A DNA stretch of 15,539 bases from Patescibacteria group bacterium UBA5738 (GTDB taxonomy: Bacteria > Patescibacteriota > Minisyncoccia > Minisyncoccales > UBA5738): NCBI GenBank assembly GCA_002419295.1, contig DIFW01000009.1, forward strand, positions 1-15,539, written 5' to 3'. Positions 7,223-13,481 of this stretch are shown piece by piece. The translations under genes and the position numbers were made by a program. The stretch's first letter is position 1, and each line of letters opens with the position of its first letter. The notes under the pieces are model-generated. The model was not told where the DNA came from. It did no database searches and was given only the letters and a program-made list of their open reading frames with translations.

Positions 7223-7814
7223 AATTTTTAATATTATCGCTGGAGTTTTTCCAACGCGAAAACTCAAAAAAAGCTTGAGGATTCTGGTGTTGGCAAATGC
7301 CGCGATGGTTTTTGTGGTGGCGATGTTCGCGCCGTTCTACGCGGTTTACGCGCAAAAAATAAATGCCAATATCGCGATCGTGGGCTTGTCGTGGGCGGTT
7401 TATCCGATCGTCGCCGGATTTTTGACATTTTTATTTTCTCGCTGGCAGATGAAGGTAAAAGAGCAGGAATTGATGCTGGCGTTGAGTTATATGATTCGCG
7501 GCGGCGCGTTTTTCAGCTACGCGTTTATGGGTGGTATTTTGCAGTTAATCTTGACTCAAATTTTGTGGGGCATCGGTTCGGCTTTGGGCGCGCCCGCGTT
7601 TGATTCGCTTTACAGTTCGCATACCAGCAATGAAGGTTCGGTGGCGGAATGGGGGCAATGGGAAGGAATGGCGTTGATGGCGCAAGGCATCGCGGCGGTG
7701 ACAAGCGGCGTAATTATTCAGGCGGTGGGATACACTTGGCTTTTTGGCGCGATGTCAACGGTTTCGTTTTTGTTGGGAATTTATATTTGGAAATTGCCGC
7801 GCGAATTGCTTTAG
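7206..7814 (+). CDS. Half-size MFS-type membrane protein (six helices)
   Basis: 202-residue protein with six predicted helices: about 25-48, 56-77, 89-108, 111-136, 153-175 and 177-196. This corresponds to one half of a normal twelve-helix major facilitator. The loop after helix 2 (SRWQMKVKEQE, 78-88) is a weak version of the MFS motif A, and the GIGSALGAPAFDSLY segment in helix 4 is MFS-like. The reading frame is intact and the downstream 300 bases hold no second half, so this is a half-transporter or a truncated gene, not a visible frameshift. It would need to dimerise to transport. The ATG at 7206 overlaps the ATPase stop by 17 bases, implying translational coupling; an ATG at 7170 in the same frame would overlap by 53. 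Substrate unknown. Confidence 0.72.
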   Translation: MNRNIKIFNIIAGVFPTRKLKKSLRILVLANAAMVFVVAMFAPFYAVYAQKINANIAIVGLSWAVYPIVAGFLTFLFSRWQMKVKEQELMLALSYMIRGGAFFSYAFMGGILQLILTQILWGIGSALGAPAFDSLYSSHTSNEGSVAEWGQWEGMALMAQGIAAVTSGVIIQAVGYTWLFGAMSTVSFLLGIYIWKLPRELL

Positions 7815-8140
7815 CTCGCTTAAAAATTTTTACAACACAGATTGGTTTTGCCGCAAGTCTTGCAAGTTTTTTTATTATCGCTACAATGGAGTAATGATTT
7901 CGCCTTCGCGGAATCATTAAGTCAGGTTCTGCGCCCGATTTTTGCAAGGTTATCTTGAATTTTGGCCGCGCGGCCGCCGCGATCTCTTTCTTTGTTGGAG
8001 AAGAATTTTTGCCGGCATTTTTTGATGCTGAGATTTTTTGAGTTTGCGAGTTATGGCGCCGAATATGGCGTTTTTTGTAAATGCCGACATTTTTTTGGCG
8101 AATTCCGCCGATAAACAAATTTAAAAAAATACCAAAATTT
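7815..8140. other. 326-bp gene-free interval with a hairpin
   Basis: No convincing coding region on either strand. It contains the inverted repeat at 7892-7919 and the perfect 12-base palindrome GGCCGCGCGGCC at 7964-7975. A 35-codon Cys-rich open stretch on the minus strand (7820-7924) has no start codon. No clear promoter for the downstream glyA was found. Confidence 0.5.
7892..7919. repeat. Hairpin-forming inverted repeat (12-bp arms, CTTC loop)
   Basis: TAATGATTTCGC (7892-7903), loop CTTC, then GCGGAATCATTA (7908-7919). As RNA the stem is 12 bp with one G-U pair. No T-run follows on either strand, so it is not a classic terminator. It lies 78 bases after the MFS stop. Confidence 0.6.
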
Positions 8141-9370
8141 ATGAAAAAAATGGTTTCATTGGCGGCAAAGCATAATGAATGGAGGCAAAGCTGTGTCAAC
8201 TTGATTGCTTCTGAAAATGTGATGTCTCCGGCTTGCGAGCGCCTGTATGTTTCGGATTTGATGCATCGTTATGCCGAAGGAATTCCTCATAAACGCTATT
8301 ATCAGGGGTTGCAATATGTTGATCAGATAGAAGACTTGGTCCAAGAAGAGTTCAAAAAGCATTTCGGCGCCGATTTTTGCGATGTGCGGCCGATTTCGGG
8401 CACTTTGGCGAATTACGCGGCGTTTGCCGCGATTTCCGCGCGCGGCGACAGAATTTTATCGCTGGGAGTCGAGCACGGTTCGCATGTGTCGCACGAAAAA
8501 GCCGGGGCCGCCGGCACATTGGGTTTGGAAGTTGAATGGCTGGAGTATAATAACGATTGCACGATGAATGCCGAGCTTTCGTGCGCCAAAATTTTGAAAA
8601 TCAAACCGAAATTCATTGTCATCGGCGGATCGGTGATTTTATTTCCCCAGCCGATTCAAGAATTGCGCAAAGCGTGCGACGAGGTGGGTGCGAAAATTAT
8701 TTACGACGCGGCGCATGTTTTGGGTTTGATTGCCGCCGGGATTTTCCAGGACCCGTTGCGCGAAGGCGCGGATATTATTACCACCTCGACCCACAAGACT
8801 TTTCCCGGTCCGCAAGGCGGAATGATTTTGGGCAATATCGATGAGGAAACGCAAAAAAAGATTCAAGCGGCGGTGTTTCCGCAATTTTCTTCCAACCATC
8901 ACTTGCATAGAATGCCGGCGCTGTACGGCGCATTGCGCGAAATGCAAACATTCGGCAAAGATTACGCAACGCAGATTGTCAAGAATGCGCAGGCGTTGGC
9001 GCGAGAATTGCATAATCTCGGTTTTAATGTGCTGGCCGGGGATCGGGGTTTCACGCAATCGCATCAGGTTTTGGTGAATTGCGGCCAGCCCGGATTCGGC
9101 GGCGAGTTTGCCGGACTTTTGGAGCGTGCCAACATCATTTTGAACAAAAACATTATCCCGGGCGACGGCGTTAATCCCAAGAATCCTCGCGGTATTCGTA
9201 TTGGCACGCAGGAAATGACGCGCTTCGGGATGAAAGAAGATGAAATGAATCAGATTGCCAAATTTATCAAGCGCGTGGTTTTGGACAAAGAATCACCCGA
9301 ATCAGTGGCCAAAGAAGTCGGGGCGTTCCGCGCCGATTTTCAAACCGTTCGTTATTGTTTTTCGGATTGA
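8141..9370 (+). CDS. glyA: Serine hydroxymethyltransferase
   Basis: PLP enzyme that interconverts serine and glycine while loading a one-carbon unit onto a pterin cofactor. From the ATG at 8141 (409 aa; the family is usually about 415-430) the motifs are NLIASEN (20-26), YAEGIPHKRYYQG (44-56), RPISGTLAN (83-91), YDAAHVLGL (188-196) with the PLP-contacting Asp189 and His192, and TTSTHKTFPGPQGG (214-227) with Lys219 as the PLP lysine. RGIRIGT near the C-terminus carries the substrate-carboxylate Arg. The forms RPISGT and FPGPQGG differ from E. coli-type QPHSGS and LAGPRGG and resemble archaeal-type enzymes. An upstream in-frame ATG at 8081 would add 20 poorly conserved residues, so 8141 is preferred although the region before it is only AT-rich, without a Shine-Dalgarno. 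No folate genes are nearby. Confidence 0.93.
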   Translation: MKKMVSLAAKHNEWRQSCVNLIASENVMSPACERLYVSDLMHRYAEGIPHKRYYQGLQYVDQIEDLVQEEFKKHFGADFCDVRPISGTLANYAAFAAISARGDRILSLGVEHGSHVSHEKAGAAGTLGLEVEWLEYNNDCTMNAELSCAKILKIKPKFIVIGGSVILFPQPIQELRKACDEVGAKIIYDAAHVLGLIAAGIFQDPLREGADIITTSTHKTFPGPQGGMILGNIDEETQKKIQAAVFPQFSSNHHLHRMPALYGALREMQTFGKDYATQIVKNAQALARELHNLGFNVLAGDRGFTQSHQVLVNCGQPGFGGEFAGLLERANIILNKNIIPGDGVNPKNPRGIRIGTQEMTRFGMKEDEMNQIAKFIKRVVLDKESPESVAKEVGAFRADFQTVRYCFSD

Positions 9371-9378
9371 GCGGTTGC

Positions 9379-9407
9379 TTGCTTTTGCGAAAAGATTGTA
9401 GTATAAT
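9379..9407 (+). promoter_or_regulatory. Promoter for the RRM protein gene
   Basis: TTGCTT (9379-9384), a 17-base spacer and a perfect TATAAT (9402-9407). This is the best sigma-70-like promoter in the window. It starts 9 bases after the glyA stop and gives a leader of about 110 bases before the ATG at 9523. Confidence 0.6.
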
Positions 9408-9444
9408 GGGATCATTAGAAGAGTAGGTGTTTCTCCAAGGTTTT

Positions 9445-9483
9445 CTTAAATGTAATTTAAGTTCAGCCGGCGAGCGGGTCGCC
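9445..9483 (+). promoter_or_regulatory. Structured 5' leader of the RRM gene
   Basis: Two short hairpins lie in the leader: CTTAAAT-GTA-ATTTAAG (9445-9461) and GGCGA-GCGGG-TCGCC (9469-9483). RRM proteins in several bacteria are cold-induced, so a temperature- or self-regulated leader is conceivable. That is inference only. No known riboswitch was recognised. Confidence 0.3.
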
Positions 9484-9493
9484 CTACCAAAAA

Positions 9494-9528
9494 AATAAGC
9501 AATAAGCAATAAGCAACAAGCAATGAGC
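9494..9528 (+). repeat. Heptamer tandem repeat (5 units) spanning the RRM start codon
   Basis: AATAAGC three times (9494-9514), then AACAAGC (9515-9521) and AATGAGC (9522-9528). The start codon ATG (9523-9525) is part of the last unit, formed by one base change relative to the consensus. There is no Shine-Dalgarno, so this repeat is the whole ribosome-approach region. Confidence 0.85.
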
Positions 9529-9828
9529 AAGAAATTATATGTGGGCGGATTGCCTTACAGCACCACCCAAGACGGCTTGAAGGAAGGTTTTGCCGCCGCC
9601 GGCAATGTTGAATCGGCGATCGTGATCACCGACAAAATGTCGGGCAGATCAAAAGGTTTCGGGTTCGTGGAATTTTCCACCGACGAAGAAGCCGAAAAAG
9701 CGATTGAAATGTTCAACGGCAAAGACTTCGAAGGCCGCCGCATCACCGTGAGCGAAGCCCGTCCGATGGAACCGCGCGCGCCGCGCCGCGACTACAATGA
9801 CAATGGAGGCGGCTACAACGACCGCTAG
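9523..9828 (+). CDS. RRM-domain RNA-binding protein
   Basis: 101-residue protein with one RNA recognition motif. RNP2 is LYVGGL (5-10) and RNP1 is KGFGFVEF (44-51), carrying the aromatic residues that stack on RNA bases. The fold ends at about residue 78 (GRRITVSEA). A short tail rich in Arg, Asp, Asn and Gly follows (about 84-101), like the tails of cyanobacterial Rbp and plant glycine-rich RNA-binding proteins. Such proteins act as RNA chaperones or regulators, often under cold stress; targets here are unknown. It is a monocistronic unit: promoter at 9379-9407, leader with hairpins and heptamer repeat, and a strong terminator 20 bases after the stop. Confidence 0.93.
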   Translation: MSKKLYVGGLPYSTTQDGLKEGFAAAGNVESAIVITDKMSGRSKGFGFVEFSTDEEAEKAIEMFNGKDFEGRRITVSEARPMEPRAPRRDYNDNGGGYNDR

Positions 9829-9848
9829 TCTTTTTCGAAAGATTTTCG

Positions 9849-9885
9849 CCGCCCCGATTCGTTTCGGGGCGGTTTTGTTTTTTTT
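9849..9885 (+). terminator. Rho-independent terminator of the RRM gene
   Basis: Stem CCGCCCCGA / TCGGGGCGG (9849-9857 with 9864-9872), loop TTCGTT, followed by TTTTGTTTTTTTT. It is 20 bases after the stop and of classic form. Confidence 0.93.
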
Positions 9886-9902
9886 GGAAAAAGTGCTAGA
9901 TT
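9875..9902 (+). promoter_or_regulatory. Promoter candidate for the cyclophilin gene
   Basis: TTGTTT (9875-9880), 16-base spacer, TAGATT (9897-9902) preceded by an extended TGC. The -35 would lie inside the T-tract of the previous terminator. The leader would be about 30 bases to the ATG at 9941. Confidence 0.3.
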
Positions 9903-9940
9903 GGTAATGTCGCAAAATTTTTTAAAATAAACCATGGCTT

Positions 9941-10588
9941 ATGGATAAAAAAATTTCAGTTGTTGCCGCCGCCGTTTTGCTTTTTGCCGGCGCCGCGGTT
10001 TTTTTCAATTTTGGGAAAAATCCGGAATCGGAGCAAATTGTTCGCGAGGATGATTTTGCTCTTGCCCCTGCCCCTGCCGCGGCGCCGCAAATTGATTCTA
10101 AATACCAAAAAATTATGAACGCAACCATCAAAACAAATTTGGGAGAGATTAAAATTGAATTGAGCGGCGACGAAACGCCGATTACCGCGGAAAATTTCGC
10201 CAAATTGGCCGAGGCAGGATTCTATGACGGCATTAAATTTCACCGCGTGATTTCGGGGTTTATGATCCAAGGGGGCGATCCGCTCACCAAGGACGATTCA
10301 ATGAAAGCGCGCTGGGGCACGGGCGGTCCGGGTTATCAGTTTGCCGACGAGAAATTTACCGGCGAATACGCGCGCGGCACATTGGCGATGGCCAACAGCG
10401 GGCCGAATACCAACGGCAGCCAGTTTTTCATTATGCACCAAGATTATCCTTTACCGCCGCAATATGTGATTTTCGGCAAGGTTTTGGAGGGAATTGAAAT
10501 TGTCGACAAAATCGCGGCGCTGGAAACCGACGGCAACGATTGTCCGCTGGACCCTCCGGTGATTGAAAGCGTGGTTATCGAACGCTGA
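9941..10588 (+). CDS. Membrane-anchored cyclophilin-type peptidyl-prolyl isomerase
   Basis: Cyclophilin that speeds cis-trans isomerisation at proline. The N-terminus (MDKKISVVAAAVLLFAGAAV, 1-20) is a signal anchor; no cysteine lipobox is seen. An acidic and Ala/Pro-rich linker covers about 27-50, and the catalytic domain about 60-215. Active-site motifs are FHRVISGFMIQGGDP (100-114) with catalytic Arg102, and NGSQFFI (158-164). An Ala-Met-Ala-Asn segment (148-151) replaces the usual SMAN. The domain is compact, as in most bacterial single-domain cyclophilins. The anchor predicts folding work on exported proteins. An internal ATG at codon 59 would give a soluble version starting exactly at the domain, but the upstream frame has good hydrophobic signal-anchor character. 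A strong terminator follows. Confidence 0.92.
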   Translation: MDKKISVVAAAVLLFAGAAVFFNFGKNPESEQIVREDDFALAPAPAAAPQIDSKYQKIMNATIKTNLGEIKIELSGDETPITAENFAKLAEAGFYDGIKFHRVISGFMIQGGDPLTKDDSMKARWGTGGPGYQFADEKFTGEYARGTLAMANSGPNTNGSQFFIMHQDYPLPPQYVIFGKVLEGIEIVDKIAALETDGNDCPLDPPVIESVVIER

Positions 10589-10614
10589 ACCAAGCGTTTA
10601 CAAGAACGATTTTC

Positions 10615-10651
10615 AAAAGTGGGCGAAAATTTAATTTTCGTCCACTTTTTT
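10615..10651 (+). terminator. Terminator after the cyclophilin gene
   Basis: AAAGTGGGCGAAAATT (10616-10631) pairs with AATTTTCGTCCACTTT (10633-10648) with a single G-U pair; the innermost A-T pairs must open to form the loop. A six-T run (10646-10651) ends it. It is 27 bases after the stop. Confidence 0.8.
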
Positions 10652-10681
10652 AATCTAATCAATAAGGGCAAAATACAAGTT

Positions 10682-10711
10682 TTGCTTTTTGGGATAATTT
10701 TGTGCTATTCT
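10682..10711 (+). promoter_or_regulatory. Promoter candidate for the ftsZ-like gene
   Basis: TTGCTT (10682-10687), 18-base spacer, TATTCT (10706-10711) preceded by TGC, an extended -10. The leader would be about 25-30 bases. The -35 is identical to that of the RRM promoter. Confidence 0.45.
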
Positions 10712-10744
10712 GAATGAACGATTAACGGTTGTGAAACATTTATT

Positions 10745-12388
10745 ATGAAATTCGCCAAAAAAAAGAAGGTTGCCGCGCCAAAAAAGGAAAACAAAACCGC
10801 CAAAAGCAAAACCGCGGCCAAAAATACCGCCGCCAAGATTATTCCGGCGCCTCGCCCGAAGGCCAAAGCGCTGATTAAAATTGCCGCCAAAATTCGCGGC
10901 AAGGTATTGAATATCAAAGCCGTTGAAGCGGCTAAAATTCCCGCGCCGGTAGCAAAACAAAAACAAAAAGCCGCGGGCGATCTGCCGGAATTTGAAATCA
11001 AAAAAACCAAAATCCGGATTGTGGGCGTTGGCGGCGGCGGCGGAAACATTGTTTCCGAAATTGCCGACAGGGTGAAAAAATCGTCTTTTGTGGTGGCCAA
11101 CACCGACGCGGCGGCACTGCGCCATGCTTCAAAAAATGTGTCAGTTTTTCAATTTGGGGAAAATTTCACCCGCGGATTGGGAACCGGCATGGATCCGCGC
11201 GTTGCCGAGGAAGCCGCCACGCAAGAAAAAGAAAAAATCAAAAAAATAATGGAGGGCCAGGATTTGGTGATTATTGTGGCCTCGCTGGGAGGCGGCGCGG
11301 GTTCGGGCGCGGCGCCGATTTTCGCGCAAATATCAAAAAGTTTGGGCAACCTCACTTATGGAATTTTCACTTTGCCGTTTGAGTTTGAAGGCGCCAAAAA
11401 AGCTGAAATCGCCAAAATGTCGCTGGAAAAAGCAAAGTCTTACTTGAACGCTCTCACAATTCTGCCCAATGAGCGCGTTTTTGAGGTGGTGCCAAAAGCC
11501 ACGCCGTTTTCAAAAACGCTGTCCCATATCAATGCCGCGCTTTCCGACAGTTTGGAAGGATTGATTGAAACAATCTACAATACCGGACTGATAAATATTG
11601 ATTTTGCCGATTTGCGGGCGATTTTGGTGGGGAGCGGCAAGATGGCGTTTCTCAACACCGTATCGCTGAAAAAGGGCGAAGAAACCGGCATAGAAGTTAT
11701 CGAGAAAGTGTTTTCTTCGCCGCTTTATCCCTACGCGATCGACAAGGCGCGCGGCTTGCTTTTGAATGTCGTCGCGCAGAAAGATTTGAAACTGCTTGAA
11801 GTGAATAAAATTTTAACCGGCGCGGCCAATCGGATTCACAAGGAAGCGCGGATAATTTTCGGCGTGGGCCATGAAAGCGCGCGCGAGAATTTCATTAAAG
11901 TTACGGTTTTGGCCACAGGTTGCGTTTACGCGGGCATGGGCAACGGCGATGACAATGGCCGCGAAACTTATTCCAAAGAGGATTCCAAAACCAAGCCGGC
12001 GGCGCCGTTGCCGCCGCCGCGCAAAGCGATTTTCGCGCCCGCGTCCACGGCCAAACTCAAGAAAAAAATCAAATCTTTGCCCAAAAAAACAAAAACGGCG
12101 GCAAAAGAAAAGAAAAATCACGCGGCCGCTCGGGAGGCGAAACCAAAAGAAATTGCCGTTAAAATCAGAACTTTGGCGGCAGTCCCGGACGCGCCGGCCG
12201 CGGATAACGCCGCCGCCCGGGCTTTGGATGATTATCAAAATCAAAAAAGCATTGAGGCGCAATTTAACGCTCCGGAGCGCAAAAACGCCTTGCAAGTGAA
12301 AAAAGAAATTGAAATGGAGGAGCAGGCAATGCTGGAACAGGAAAAGGCGTGGGAAGTGCCCGCGTTCTTGCGCAAACAGAAAAAATGA
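10745..12388 (+). CDS. ftsZ: FtsZ-family cell division GTPase with basic N-terminal extension
   Basis: Tubulin-like GTPase that forms the division ring. GTP-binding loops: GVGGGGGN (T1, 94-101), ANTDAAAL (118-125), GLGTGMDP (T3, 144-151) and GGGAGSG (T4, 182-188), where nearly all FtsZ have GGGTGTG. The catalytic T7 loop is intact (GLINIDFADLR, 281-291, with Asp286 and Asp289). The C-terminal peptide VPAFLRKQ (538-545) matches the FtsA/SepF-binding IPAFLRRQ type. Length is 547 against about 350-400. The extra mass is a Lys/Ala/Pro-rich basic tail at residues 1-85 before the fold (FtsZ normally has about 10 residues there), and a basic linker at about 412-520. It stands alone, without ftsA or mur genes, with its own promoter. 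It could be the only FtsZ or a paralogue; the kept T7 loop and C-terminal peptide argue for a working division protein. Confidence 0.9.
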   Translation: MKFAKKKKVAAPKKENKTAKSKTAAKNTAAKIIPAPRPKAKALIKIAAKIRGKVLNIKAVEAAKIPAPVAKQKQKAAGDLPEFEIKKTKIRIVGVGGGGGNIVSEIADRVKKSSFVVANTDAAALRHASKNVSVFQFGENFTRGLGTGMDPRVAEEAATQEKEKIKKIMEGQDLVIIVASLGGGAGSGAAPIFAQISKSLGNLTYGIFTLPFEFEGAKKAEIAKMSLEKAKSYLNALTILPNERVFEVVPKATPFSKTLSHINAALSDSLEGLIETIYNTGLINIDFADLRAILVGSGKMAFLNTVSLKKGEETGIEVIEKVFSSPLYPYAIDKARGLLLNVVAQKDLKLLEVNKILTGAANRIHKEARIIFGVGHESARENFIKVTVLATGCVYAGMGNGDDNGRETYSKEDSKTKPAAPLPPPRKAIFAPASTAKLKKKIKSLPKKTKTAAKEKKNHAAAREAKPKEIAVKIRTLAAVPDAPAADNAAARALDDYQNQKSIEAQFNAPERKNALQVKKEIEMEEQAMLEQEKAWEVPAFLRKQKK

Positions 12389-12421
12389 AAAATGAAAAAA
12401 TCAAAATGGAAAATTAAGGTA

Positions 12422-12441
12422 AAAATTCCTTATGGAATTTT
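12422..12441 (+). terminator. Weak terminator-like hairpin after the ftsZ-like gene
   Basis: AAAATTCC, loop TTAT, GGAATTTT, with T-rich sequence after it (CGATTTTACATTTT). The stem is AT-rich and only 8 bp, so termination would be inefficient. A repetitive A-rich stretch (AAAATGAAAAATG and similar) precedes it from 12383. Confidence 0.3.
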
Positions 12442-12475
12442 CGATTTTACATTTTAAGTTGTTATTTTTAATTTT

Positions 12476-12490
12476 CCCGCCAGGGGCGGG
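12476..12490. repeat. Compact GC-rich hairpin upstream of trxB
   Basis: CCCGCC-AGG-GGCGGG, a perfect 6-bp inverted repeat in otherwise very AT-rich intergenic DNA. It lies 38 bases before the trxB ATG. It may be a dispersed short repeat of this genome, but only one copy is in the window. Confidence 0.5.
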
Positions 12491-12528
12491 TGCGCCTCGG
12501 ACGCGGATATTTTAATTTTAAATTTTTT

Positions 12529-13443
12529 ATGATTGATTTAATCATCATCGGCGGCGGACCGGCGGGAATGGCCGCGGCGATTTACGCCGCGCGCCAGAAA
12601 AGCGATTTTCTTTTGATCGCCAAGGATTTTGGCGGGCAAATGGCCGCCAAAGAGGTGGAAATTGAAAATTATCCGGGGCTGGGGAAAATCTCCGCCCGGG
12701 ACTTGATTGCCAAGTTCCGCGCCCATCTTGAACAGCTGGATGTTGCCGTTGAAATTGCCGAAGTTTCGCGCGTGGATAAAATCAAAGAGGGGTTTAAAGT
12801 CGCCGCCGGAAAAAAAACTTTGGAATCGCGCGCGCTGATTATCGCCACGGGTTCGGCGCCGCGCCTACTGGATATTCCCGGCGAGAAAGAATTTATCGGG
12901 CGGGGCGTGGGCTATTGCGCCACTTGCGACGGGCCGCTTTTTTCGCGCCGCGAAGTGGCGGTCGTTGGCGGCGGCAATTCGGCGTTTGAGGCGGCGCTGT
13001 TCTTGGCAAAATTCGTCAAAAAAGTTTATATTCTGGAACGCGGTCCGCGGGCAATCGCGGATGTTGCCAATCAAGAGCTGGCGCGAAAAACCGGCAAAGT
13101 GGAAATTATTTTAAATGCTCGAATCTTGCGCGTTGAAGGCGTGAATTTCGTTAAAAATATTGTTTATCAAGATGCCGCCGGCGCGGAAATAAGCTTGCCC
13201 GTGGAGGGGGTTTTCGTCAAAGCGGGCAATCGTCCGGCATCTTCGTTTGCCGAGGGGCTGGCGGAAATAAACGATCGCGGGGAAATAAAATTCGATTGCG
13301 CCACCCACGAAACGAAAACGCCCGGATTGTTCGCCGCCGGGGATGTGAGCGAAGTGAAATTCAAGCAGATCGTGGTTGCCGCCGGCGAAGGCGCCAAAGC
13401 GGCGATGGCCGCCGGCGAATATCTGCGCAAAATTAATCCATAA
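12529..13443 (+). CDS. trxB: Thioredoxin reductase (FAD flavoprotein)
   Basis: Low-molecular-weight thioredoxin reductase, cytoplasmic, 304 residues (family about 310-320). FAD-binding GGGPAG is at 8-13. The redox-active disulfide is in CATCDG (130-135; Cys130 and Cys133). The second dinucleotide fold is VVGGGNSAFEAALFLA (145-160), and the flavin-contacting GDV motif with the following helix is at 271-273. The NADPH-selective HRRxxxR motif of E. coli TrxB is not conserved: here the strand ends LERGPRA (169-175), so the reductant is open to question. The ATG at 12529 starts directly at the Rossmann strand, MIDLIIIGGG. An upstream in-frame ATG at 12490 would add 13 residues read from the GC hairpin and AT-rich spacer and is unlikely. 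No thioredoxin gene is adjacent. Confidence 0.92.
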   Translation: MIDLIIIGGGPAGMAAAIYAARQKSDFLLIAKDFGGQMAAKEVEIENYPGLGKISARDLIAKFRAHLEQLDVAVEIAEVSRVDKIKEGFKVAAGKKTLESRALIIATGSAPRLLDIPGEKEFIGRGVGYCATCDGPLFSRREVAVVGGGNSAFEAALFLAKFVKKVYILERGPRAIADVANQELARKTGKVEIILNARILRVEGVNFVKNIVYQDAAGAEISLPVEGVFVKAGNRPASSFAEGLAEINDRGEIKFDCATHETKTPGLFAAGDVSEVKFKQIVVAAGEGAKAAMAAGEYLRKINP

Positions 13444-13445
13444 GA

Positions 13446-13474
13446 TTAACCCTCTTAATATTTTGCGCTATAAT
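13446..13474 (+). promoter_or_regulatory. Promoter for the restriction-modification genes; implies a leaderless message
   Basis: TTAACC (13446-13451), 17-base spacer, perfect TATAAT (13469-13474). The methyltransferase ATG is at 13482, only 7 bases after the -10, which is where transcription itself should begin. The methyltransferase mRNA would therefore have essentially no 5' leader. Confidence 0.5.
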
Positions 13475-13481
13475 TAAGACA

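Noticed and set aside
7848..7873. Possible terminator after the MFS gene (GCAAGTCTTGC then a seven-T run)
   Set aside because: The inverted repeat has no room for a loop and the alternative stem is only four pairs.
7820..7924. Minus-strand 35-codon open stretch ending in a Cys-rich zinc-ribbon-like sequence (CKTCGKTNLCC)
   Set aside because: It has no ATG, GTG or TTG start, is bounded closely by stops and overlaps a hairpin. It may be a gene remnant, but a chance pattern cannot be excluded.
7714..8199. 161-codon minus-strand open frame over the MFS-glyA gap
   Set aside because: Overlaps conserved coding sequence at both ends, has a composition typical of an antisense shadow and no recognisable domain.
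9494..9528. Heptamer array as a CRISPR-like repeat
   Set aside because: Units are 7 bases with no spacers and no cas genes nearby.
11813..12299. Long open frames on both strands over the FtsZ C-terminal part
   Set aside because: Arg-rich products of alternate frames over the Lys/Ala-rich linker; the FtsZ frame ends with the conserved C-terminal peptide and is clearly the real one.
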